From positions 1 through 5,124 of the forward strand of contig JAGYOO010000127.1 in assembly GCA_018399295.1 (NCBI GenBank): a DNA stretch of 5,124 nucleotides. Direction: 5' to 3'. Positions 1 through 5,124 of the stretch are shown here, piece by piece. The DNA is from Candidatus Omnitrophota bacterium (GTDB lineage Bacteria; Omnitrophota; Gorgyraeia; B26-G9). The first letter of the stretch is position 1. Every line of letters begins with the position of its first letter. The position numbers and the translations under genes are program-made. The notes under the pieces were generated by a model, which did no database searches, was not told the DNA's origin, and worked only from the letters and a program-made list of their open reading frames with translations.

Positions 1-1541
1 CGCTTAAACCGCAGCGGCTGGTTCGGGATGTCATGGGATCGGTAAAGGATACTTTGTCGGAAGACCTTCCGGTCAGAGACGCGTTAAAGTCCATGGATCT
101 TAACGGTGACGCGATGATGGCCGTGATAAAAGACGGAAGGCTGACCGGTCTGGCCCTGCGCAATACTCTGGTTGAGGCCATGGCCAGGGGATACGGACAT
201 TCACCGGTTAAAGGATATATGAAACGCGAGATTCCGACAGTCCGGCCGGCATCGTCTGTTTCAGAATTGTATGATCTGATGCGGGATAAGGAAATAAGCC
301 ATATCCCGGTGATCTCACGGAAACAACTTGTCGGCTGGGTAAGCCGCTGGGATGTTCTGGGGATGCCTCACGAACTGAAACCATTAAGTTCGGATCGCAG
401 ACGAGGGAAAGTGAAGATTCAGGAAACGGATGATCTCTCCGGCCTGATGCAAGATAAGCTGTCTTTGGCGATGTATTCCCTGATCAAAGATATCGGCAGG
501 ATCGCCGATGCCGGGAATATTTCGGCTTATCTTGTCGGTGGATTTGTGCGGGACCTTTTGTTGGGACGGGAAAATTTTGATCTGGATGTCGTGGTCGAGG
601 CGGATGCCATGGCTTTCGCCAGGAACCTGGGAGAAAAGCTTAAGGCGAAAGCAACGGTCCATCCCCGGTTTAAAACCGCGAATCTAATTTTGCCCGATAA
701 GATGAAGGTCGATCTGGCTACCGCCCGGAGTGAGTTTTATGAATATCCCGCGGCCCTGCCGACTGTTAAGCCCAGTTCCATCCAGCAGGATATGTACCGG
801 CGGGATTTCTCGATTAACACGCTGGCGCTGGGTCTTAATGGCAAAGATTTCGGCCGGTTATTTGATTTTTTTGAAGCGAGAAAAGATCTGAGGGAGGGCC
901 GGATCCGGGTCTTGCACGATCTCAGTTTTATCGAAGACCCAACCCGGATTTTTCGGGCCGTTCGTTTCGAACAGCGGTTTAACTTTAAGCTGGACCGGCA
1001 TACGGAAACTTTGCTGCGTGCGGCCGTGGACCTGGAGATGTTTGAGAAGCTGCACCAATACCGGGTGAAAGATGAACTTATCCTGCTGCTCAGTGAGCCA
1101 CGGCCGCTCAAGGTCATCCGACGGATGGGTGAGCTTCATGAGCTGAGATTTATCCATCCCGGCATCCGGCTCGACCGGGAGATGTTTAAATTGCTCCAGT
1201 CAGTAGCGGATACTTTAATCTGGTTTGACGGGGCCTTTCCGCGTAAAGAATATAAACCCTGGCTGGTTTATCTGTCCGCTTTGTTAAAATCTCTAAGCCC
1301 GGAGGAGATAAAACAAACCCTGTCTCGGTTCGGCTTTGCTGCCGGGCTAAACGAGGGGCTATTGCTTTCGAATGCTAAAGCCGGTACAATAATAACCACT
1401 TTGAACAGAAGCGGAAAAATCCCGGCCAGCCGGGTCAACGCTCTCCTGCGTCCGCTTCCGCTGGAATCGCTGCTGTTTATCGCTGCCTTATCCGGTTCCC
1501 CGCGGCTGCGGGAAAGGATTCATCGGTACTTAAGTTTATAA
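1..1541 (+). CDS. CBS-domain class II tRNA nucleotidyltransferase / poly(A) polymerase (5' partial)
   Basis: The frame is open from the first full codon at 3, so the Met at 33 is internal and the N-terminus lies left of the window. Counting the codon at 3 as residue 1 gives 512 visible residues, ending at TAA 1539-1541. Residues 1 to about 65 read as a first CBS domain (VRDVM at 7-11). Residues 69-119 are a second, beginning VKGYM. A class II nucleotidyltransferase head follows: LVGGFVRD (177-184), LLLG, then the DLD metal pair (193-195). RRDFSIN (266-272) and the nucleotide-template motif EDPTR (311-315) running into FRAVRF complete the core. The helical C-terminal part shows no clear motif. 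The family adds CCA, CC or A to tRNA 3' ends, or makes poly(A). Tandem CBS before the polymerase is typical of long enzymes that also carry an N-terminal DHH/DHHA1 phosphoesterase, as in the Aquifex A-adding type. That N-terminal part is inferred, not seen. CC-, A- or CCA-specificity cannot be decided here. Confidence 0.93.
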   Translation, partial: LKPQRLVRDVMGSVKDTLSEDLPVRDALKSMDLNGDAMMAVIKDGRLTGLALRNTLVEAMARGYGHSPVKGYMKREIPTVRPASSVSELYDLMRDKEISHIPVISRKQLVGWVSRWDVLGMPHELKPLSSDRRRGKVKIQETDDLSGLMQDKLSLAMYSLIKDIGRIADAGNISAYLVGGFVRDLLLGRENFDLDVVVEADAMAFARNLGEKLKAKATVHPRFKTANLILPDKMKVDLATARSEFYEYPAALPTVKPSSIQQDMYRRDFSINTLALGLNGKDFGRLFDFFEARKDLREGRIRVLHDLSFIEDPTRIFRAVRFEQRFNFKLDRHTETLLRAAVDLEMFEKLHQYRVKDELILLLSEPRPLKVIRRMGELHELRFIHPGIRLDREMFKLLQSVADTLIWFDGAFPRKEYKPWLVYLSALLKSLSPEEIKQTLSRFGFAAGLNEGLLLSNAKAGTIITTLNRSGKIPASRVNALLRPLPLESLLFIAALSGSPRLRERIHRYLSL

Positions 1542-1624
1542 GTGCGGTTTTAGAAAAATAGAATCTGTTTCGGCAGTGGCAATAACGTGATCAAAGATTA
1601 GTGGAGATTTTAGTTCAGTTGCTT

Positions 1625-1653
1625 TTGCCAATGTTGGTTATCAAATTTAAAAT
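1625..1653 (+). promoter_or_regulatory. Candidate sigma70-type promoter before rbfA
   Basis: TTGCCA (1625-1630) and TAAAAT (1648-1653) are separated by exactly 17 bp, and each matches five of six consensus bases. The expected transcription start is near 1660, only about six bases before the rbfA ATG and beyond the GGAG ribosome site. A transcript from here would therefore lack the Shine-Dalgarno sequence. Either it is nearly leaderless, or the match is fortuitous and rbfA is transcribed from farther upstream. Confidence 0.35.
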
Positions 1654-1657
1654 GGAG
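1654..1657 (+). promoter_or_regulatory. Ribosome binding site of rbfA
   Basis: GGAG lies 8 nt before the ATG at 1666 and supports that start. It directly abuts the candidate -10 box at 1648-1653, so only transcripts begun farther upstream would contain it. Confidence 0.6.
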
Positions 1658-1665
1658 ATATTGTA

Positions 1666-2040
1666 ATGACAGAGCGAAAGAAAAAGGTCTCGGAAAAGAT
1701 AAAGCAGGAAGTCAGCGAAATCCTGCAGCAGGATATAAAAGATCCGCGGATCGGGTTTATCACCATCACCCGGGTTGATGTCTCGGCGGATCTTAAGTTT
1801 GCCCGGATCTTTTACAGTGTCCTGGGAGACGAAAAGCAGAAGGAGGACGCAAGGCAGGGATTGGAAAGCGCGAAAAAATATACTCGCAAAAAACTGGGCG
1901 AGCGCCTGACTATGCGTTATACCCCGGAGATTGCTTTCCGGCTGGATGAATCGGCTGAATATAGTATCCGTATCGGTAAAGTCTTTGAGCAGCTGGAAGA
2001 GGAGCGACAGGAAAAAGAGAAGGAGCATCCGGATGATTAA
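1666..2040 (+). CDS. rbfA: 30S ribosome-binding factor A
   Basis: RbfA is a small cytoplasmic KH-fold protein that binds the 30S subunit and helps late maturation of the 16S rRNA 5' end, notably in cold-adapted growth in studied bacteria. The 124-residue product has the usual family length. It shows the N-terminal helix with KVSEKIKQEVSEIL (7-20), then the signature DPRIGFITITRVDVSADL (26-43) and an FARIFYSVLG strand. R/K-rich KKLGERL (75-81), PEIAFRLDES (87-96) and a charged Glu/Lys-rich tail (108-124) complete it. The start is fixed by GGAG 8 nt upstream and by alignment of the N-terminal helix. It opens a tight block with nrnA, truB and ribF, and its 3' end overlaps nrnA by 8 nt. In many bacteria rbfA follows infB directly; here the neighbour is a tRNA nucleotidyltransferase 124 bp away. 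Confidence 0.95.
   Translation: MTERKKKVSEKIKQEVSEILQQDIKDPRIGFITITRVDVSADLKFARIFYSVLGDEKQKEDARQGLESAKKYTRKKLGERLTMRYTPEIAFRLDESAEYSIRIGKVFEQLEEERQEKEKEHPDD
2021..2025 (+). promoter_or_regulatory. Ribosome binding site fixing the nrnA start
   Basis: AGGAG inside the 3' end of rbfA sits 7 nt before the ATG at 2033. It decides the start: the same frame is open upstream to an ATG at 1931, but that region is rbfA read out of frame and does not resemble NrnA. Confidence 0.75.
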
Positions 2041-3016
2041 ACAGCAGATTCTGGAAGTTATAAACAAATATTCGCGGTTTCTTATCTCTTCTCATATTCA
2101 TCCGGAAGGAGACGCGATCGGCAGCCAGTTGGCGATGGCCTCCCTGCTGCGGGGGATGGGGAAGTCGGTAAGGATGATCAACAGTGATCCCGTTCCGAAA
2201 AACCTTGCCTTTCTGCCTGGGATCGAAAATATTGAGAACCGTCTGAAACAGGATGAGGAGAGAATCCGGTTTGAGGCGGCTGTTATTCTCGATTGTGCCG
2301 GCCTTTCCCGCATCGGAAAGGTTCAGGATATGATTCAGGATGAATACATAATAAATATTGATCATCATGTAAGCAATGACCGGTTCGGGAATATAAACTG
2401 GACCGATAATAAGTATTCCTCTGCCGGAGAAATGGTCTATGGATTATTTAAAAGCAGCAATGTCGAACTTGACACCGAATCCGCGCTTTGCCTGTATGTC
2501 GCCATTATGACGGATACCGGTTCATTTCGGCACAAGAACACTACTTCCCGCACACATCAGGTAGTGGCCGACCTGTTAAACTACGATCTGGATCCGCCGG
2601 AGATCTATGAGCGTATTTATGAGACGAAGTCGTTTGCCACGATGAAACTCCTGGGGGAGGTTCTGAGTAATCTTCAGCAGAGCCGGGACGGAAAAGTTGT
2701 CTGGTGTACCGTGACCAACGAGATGCTTCGGCGGTATGAACTGGATCCGGAGAGTACCGAGGATTTTATCGGCATGATCCGCATGACCGAGGGGGCAGAG
2801 GTTATCGCGTTCTTGCGGGAATTGCCGGGAGAGAAAAATATTAAGGTAAGCCTGCGGTCAAAGACGGATATCGATGTTAATGAGATCGCGAAGGCTTTCG
2901 GCGGGGGCGGGCATCCCAGAGCCAGCGGCTGTGTGATCGAGACTGACATGGCCGGCGCGGAAAAACAGCTTATCCGCCAGATCAAGCTTGCTGTTAACCG
3001 TCGCGCCGGAGCTTAG
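2033..3016 (+). CDS. nrnA: DHH-family bifunctional oligoribonuclease / pAp phosphatase
   Basis: NrnA degrades very short RNAs (nanoRNA) from their ends and removes the 3' phosphate of pAp, using manganese bound by a DHH domain; it is cytoplasmic. The 327-residue product has the full family layout. Motif I is HIHPEGDAIGS (21-31), motif II is ILDCAG with D87, motif III is NIDHH with DHH at 110-112, and motif IV is TDTGSF from 160. The C-terminal DHHA1 domain carries the substrate-binding GGGGHPRASG (290-299). Motif I is normally P-D-x-D in my recollection of the family; here the first acid is Glu25, a conservative change. The start at 2033 is chosen from the AGGAG site and from where similarity begins. 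The gene overlaps rbfA by 8 nt and ends 2 nt before truB, so translational coupling is likely. The position between rbfA and truB is standard for NrnA-type genes. Confidence 0.94.
   Translation: MIKQQILEVINKYSRFLISSHIHPEGDAIGSQLAMASLLRGMGKSVRMINSDPVPKNLAFLPGIENIENRLKQDEERIRFEAAVILDCAGLSRIGKVQDMIQDEYIINIDHHVSNDRFGNINWTDNKYSSAGEMVYGLFKSSNVELDTESALCLYVAIMTDTGSFRHKNTTSRTHQVVADLLNYDLDPPEIYERIYETKSFATMKLLGEVLSNLQQSRDGKVVWCTVTNEMLRRYELDPESTEDFIGMIRMTEGAEVIAFLRELPGEKNIKVSLRSKTDIDVNEIAKAFGGGGHPRASGCVIETDMAGAEKQLIRQIKLAVNRRAGA
3008..3011 (+). promoter_or_regulatory. Ribosome binding site of truB
   Basis: GGAG within the last codons of nrnA lies 7 nt before the truB ATG at 3019. It supports this start and coupled translation across the nrnA TAG at 3014-3016. 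Confidence 0.6.
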
Positions 3017-3018
3017 GG

Positions 3019-3705
3019 ATGCCGGTTGGTGGAGTGCTGCTTATTGATAAACCGGCGGGAATGACTTCGCACGACGTGGTTGACCGGGTCAGACGAAAAC
3101 TTTCCTTGCGCCGCGTTGGGCACGCCGGTACCCTGGATCCGCTGGCAACCGGGCTGTTGATCGTGCTTGTCGGTCCGGCCACTAAACTCTTCCCCCGGTT
3201 TTCCGGGCAGAACAAGATTTACGAGGTTAAGGTGCGTTTGGGCATAAGGACCAGCAGTGGTGATCTGGCCGGACGGGTGCTTGAGACGACCGCTGTCCCG
3301 GAATTGGCCGTGGATGTTGTGGAGGCTGTCCTGCAGTCGTTCCGGGGGAATTCTGATCAGATTCCGCCGATGGTCTCAGCAAAAAAAATAAACGGAAAGA
3401 AGCTTTATCAGCTTGAGCGCAAAGGCGTTCTGGTTGAGCGGAAACCGCAAAACATAACAATTCACGACATTATCCTCAACCAATGGGAAAATCCGGACCT
3501 GGATTTTCGGGTCTGCTGTTCCAAGGGCACGTATGTTCGGGTCCTGGGGGAGGATATCGGCAGGAAGCTGGGAATCCCGGCGACACTGGCGGGACTGAGA
3601 AGAACGGCGAGCGGAGAAATGAGTTTGGAACAGGCACTTTCTTTGGATGAATTGGAAAAGCTGCCGTTGTCCGAGGTTCGGAAGAGATTAACCCTTTCTG
3701 ATTGA
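3019..3705 (+). CDS. truB: tRNA pseudouridine(55) synthase, short form without PUA domain
   Basis: TruB converts U55 in the T-loop of nearly all elongator tRNAs to pseudouridine and also acts as a tRNA folding chaperone. The 228-residue product starts with the family signature GGVLLIDKPAGMTSHDVV. The catalytic aspartate is D40 in GHAGTLDPLATGLL (34-47). Tyr68 in KIYEV matches the conserved active-site tyrosine. PPMVSAKK (116-123) and CSKGTYVRVLGEDIG (167-181) follow, then LRRTASG. The chain ends soon after, at the point where E. coli TruB (about 314 residues) continues for roughly 70-80 more residues into a PUA-type RNA-binding domain. All catalytic motifs are present, so this reads as a compact natural form rather than a broken gene, and the TGA is followed at once by ribF. 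An A8 run at 3381-3388 encodes part of the conserved SAKK motif. Confidence 0.95.
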   Translation: MPVGGVLLIDKPAGMTSHDVVDRVRRKLSLRRVGHAGTLDPLATGLLIVLVGPATKLFPRFSGQNKIYEVKVRLGIRTSSGDLAGRVLETTAVPELAVDVVEAVLQSFRGNSDQIPPMVSAKKINGKKLYQLERKGVLVERKPQNITIHDIILNQWENPDLDFRVCCSKGTYVRVLGEDIGRKLGIPATLAGLRRTASGEMSLEQALSLDELEKLPLSEVRKRLTLSD

Positions 3706-3708
3706 TCA

Positions 3709-4653
3709 ATGAAAATAATCAAAGGTCTTAGAAATTTTGATGCCCAAAAGTTTTCACCTCCCCGTGTGTTCTCCATCGGTAATTTTGACGGAGTTCACCG
3801 TGGGCATCAGCGTCTTATTAAAACCGCGGTTCGCATTGCCCGCAAGCAAGGAGGAACGGCCCTGGTGCTTACCTTCTTTCCTCACCCGCTTCGATTGCTT
3901 CATCCCCGGCCGCGGTTACGGCTGCTTACGTGTTTGGATGATCGGGCCGCGCTTATCAACAGTCTGGGGCCGGATGCTTGCGTAATCGCGCGATTTTCCC
4001 CGGGCTTTGCCAGGATGACACCGGAGCAGTTTGTGCGAAAAGTTCTTATCCGAAAACTGAAGATCGATACGGTGGTGGTGGGTGACAATTTTCATTTTGG
4101 CACCAACAAAAAAGGTAATCCTAAGTTTCTCAAACAGGCCGGATTAAAGGTCGTGACGGTTCCTCCGGTTAAAGATAACGGGATAACGGTCAGCAGCACG
4201 AAAATACGAAAGCTGGCAGCTGAAGGAAAGATCTCGCGTGTCACGTCTATGCTTGGCCGGCCTTATTCACTGCGAGGCCGGGTAGTCTCCGGCCGGGGCC
4301 GGGGGCAGAGGCTGGGTTTTCCCACGGCAAATATCCGTGTCTGTCAGGAAAGGCTGCCGCTAGACGGAGTCTACGCGGTCAGAGTGAAGCTTAAAGACGG
4401 TGAGTTTTTCGGGATGCTTAATATCGGCACCCGGCCGACTTTTAAGGACCGGGGAAAAGGCAGAAGTGTCGAGGTCCATGTTATCGACTGGCAGGGGGAT
4501 TTATATGGACAAATCATCGAAGTGGTCCTGGTAAAACGCCTGCGGCCGGAGAAAAAATTTGTTTCTTCAAAGGCACTGAAAGACCGGCTGCGTAAGGACC
4601 GGGAGGCGGCAAAACGCGTCCTTAACCGGTTCAAAGGCGGGAAACAGGGGTAA
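3709..4653 (+). CDS. ribF: Bifunctional riboflavin kinase / FMN adenylyltransferase (FAD synthetase)
   Basis: RibF phosphorylates riboflavin to FMN and then adenylylates FMN to FAD in the cytoplasm. Its 314 residues match the usual two-domain length. The N-terminal nucleotidyltransferase domain has GNFDGVHRGH (24-33), VVGDNFHFG and SSTKIR (162-167). The C-terminal kinase domain begins near LGRPYSLRGRVVSGRGRG. It has GFPTAN (203-208), GVYAVRV, NIGTRPTF (ending at 245), the likely catalytic Glu255 in VEVHVIDW, and the closing basic helix. Both activities therefore look intact. The gene starts 3 nt after truB. I see no convincing Shine-Dalgarno sequence before the ATG, so ribosomes probably reach it by coupling from truB. 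A truB-ribF neighbourhood is common in Gram-positive and several other phyla. The region after the stop holds a new promoter, so ribF probably ends the block. Confidence 0.96.
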   Translation: MKIIKGLRNFDAQKFSPPRVFSIGNFDGVHRGHQRLIKTAVRIARKQGGTALVLTFFPHPLRLLHPRPRLRLLTCLDDRAALINSLGPDACVIARFSPGFARMTPEQFVRKVLIRKLKIDTVVVGDNFHFGTNKKGNPKFLKQAGLKVVTVPPVKDNGITVSSTKIRKLAAEGKISRVTSMLGRPYSLRGRVVSGRGRGQRLGFPTANIRVCQERLPLDGVYAVRVKLKDGEFFGMLNIGTRPTFKDRGKGRSVEVHVIDWQGDLYGQIIEVVLVKRLRPEKKFVSSKALKDRLRKDREAAKRVLNRFKGGKQG

Positions 4654-4654
4654 G

Positions 4655-4683
4655 TTGACGTTAACCGACTTTTAAGGTAAAAT
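4655..4683 (+). promoter_or_regulatory. Candidate sigma70-type promoter of aspartate kinase
   Basis: TTGACG (4655-4660) and TAAAAT (4678-4683) have a 17-bp spacer, with five of six consensus bases in each box. It lies in the only gap between ribF and the kinase gene. The -35 box sits in an imperfect 12-nt inverted repeat, GTTGACGTTAAC (4654-4665). Expected initiation is near 4690, so the leader would be only about six bases, with no room for a lysine riboswitch or attenuator. Confidence 0.55.
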
Positions 4684-4695
4684 AACGTGATTATT

Positions 4696-5124
4696 ATGGA
4701 TAAAATAATTGTTCAAAAATTCGGCGGAACCTCGGTAGCGGATGTGGGACGTATAAAAAACGTTGCCCGTCGCGTCGTAGCCTCTCGGAAAAAAGGGTAC
4801 AAGGTGGTTACCGTGGTCTCGGCTCTTGGCGATACTACGGATAAACTTATCTGTCTGGCCCGGGAAATTAATGAGTCTCCATCAGAGCGGGAACTGGATA
4901 TGCTCGTCTCTACCGGAGAGCAGATGTCAGTGTCGCTGCTGGCTATGGCCATTCATCAGCTCGGAGCGGAGGCCATATCGTTTACCGGAGCGCAGGTTGG
5001 TATTATTACCGACTGCAGTTATACTCAGGCTAAGATTCTTAAGATTAATACTAAAAAGATAAAACAAGAACTGGACCGGGGTAAGATCGTCATCGTTGCC
5101 GGTTTTCAGGGGGTTACCAGCGAC
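4696..5124 (+). CDS. lysC: Aspartate kinase (3' partial)
   Basis: Aspartate kinase phosphorylates L-aspartate to 4-aspartyl phosphate, the first step toward lysine, diaminopimelate, threonine and methionine. The window shows 143 residues of the N-terminal amino-acid-kinase domain, and the frame is still open at the right edge. Motifs are KFGGTSVAD (8-16), VVSALGDTTDKL (40-51), STGEQMSVSLLAMAIH (72-87) and FTGAQVGI (96-103), with VAGFQGVT near the edge. The regulatory ACT domains and the C-terminus lie outside, so feedback type cannot be judged. ATG 4696 is preferred. An in-frame GTG at 4687, with AAGG at 4674-4677 nine bases before it, would add three residues (VII). No good ribosome site serves the ATG. 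The symbol is the common one for a stand-alone kinase; a fusion to homoserine dehydrogenase cannot be excluded from this fragment. Confidence 0.95.
   Translation, partial: MDKIIVQKFGGTSVADVGRIKNVARRVVASRKKGYKVVTVVSALGDTTDKLICLAREINESPSERELDMLVSTGEQMSVSLLAMAIHQLGAEAISFTGAQVGIITDCSYTQAKILKINTKKIKQELDRGKIVIVAGFQGVTSD

Noticed and set aside
33..35. Met at 33 as the start of the nucleotidyltransferase
   Set aside because: The same frame is open to the window edge and the preceding residues (RLVRDV) form the normal beginning of the CBS domain, so the true start lies outside.
737..1117. Long open frames on the minus strand opposite the nucleotidyltransferase, and similar ones opposite the other genes
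   Set aside because: They are antisense to well-recognised conserved proteins, and their Ser/Arg-rich sequences are typical of shadow frames; none resembles a known family.
1526..1545. Seven-pair hairpin (GTACTTA with TAAGTGC, loop of six) at the stop of the nucleotidyltransferase gene, followed by GGTTTT
   Set aside because: The stem is A/T-rich with a G-T pair and the T run is only four bases, too weak to call a terminator.
1931..2032. Upstream extension of the nrnA frame to an ATG at 1931
   Set aside because: It lies wholly within rbfA in another frame, does not resemble NrnA, and the AGGAG at 2021-2025 marks the ATG at 2033.
3381..3388. A8 run in truB that could promote polymerase or ribosome slippage
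   Set aside because: It encodes the conserved SAKK motif and the zero frame continues normally through all later TruB motifs; no alternative product is evident.
4276..4294. GGCCGG/CCGGCC inverted repeat with a 7-nt loop inside ribF
   Set aside because: It falls in the Gly/Arg-rich segment (GRVVSGRGRG) of the conserved flavokinase domain, so codon use explains it; no T run follows.

Overview
The window is a conserved bacterial housekeeping segment: six protein genes, all on the + strand, with very little intergenic space. The first and last genes are cut by the window edges. Base composition is roughly half G+C. I see no RNA genes, mobile elements, CRISPR arrays or phage genes. The gene set (tandem-CBS class II tRNA nucleotidyltransferase, rbfA, nrnA, truB, ribF, aspartate kinase) and the protein styles fit an uncultured, probably anaerobic, Gram-negative-type lineage such as Candidatus Omnitrophota, or a deltaproteobacterial-grade relative. 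This placement rests on recalled family resemblance only and is tentative.

Layout. Positions 1-1541 hold the C-terminal part of a long CBS-CBS-polyA polymerase/CCA-type nucleotidyltransferase. Its frame is open to the left edge, so the Met at 33 is internal. A 124-bp spacer (1542-1665) follows, with a candidate promoter and a possible tiny leader ORF. Next is a tight four-gene block: rbfA (1666-2040), nrnA (2033-3016, overlapping rbfA by 8 nt), truB (3019-3705, 2-nt gap) and ribF (3709-4653, 3-nt gap). A 42-bp spacer (4654-4695) carries a near-consensus sigma70-type promoter. Aspartate kinase starts at 4696 and runs off the right edge.

How the genes work together. The first three products act on RNA: the nucleotidyltransferase on tRNA 3' ends, RbfA on 30S ribosome maturation, and NrnA on short oligoribonucleotides and pAp. 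TruB makes pseudouridine 55 in the tRNA T-loop. RibF makes FMN and FAD. The order rbfA-nrnA-truB-ribF is a familiar bacterial translation cluster, although infB is not directly upstream of rbfA here. Aspartate kinase begins a different function (Lys/Thr/Met/diaminopimelate synthesis) and appears to have its own promoter.

I find no new biological system. The points worth a second look are small: two promoters of matching geometry placed unusually close to their start codons, a short TruB without a PUA domain, a Glu in place of a usual metal-binding Asp in NrnA, and the probable DHH-CBS-PAP fusion that extends left of the window.
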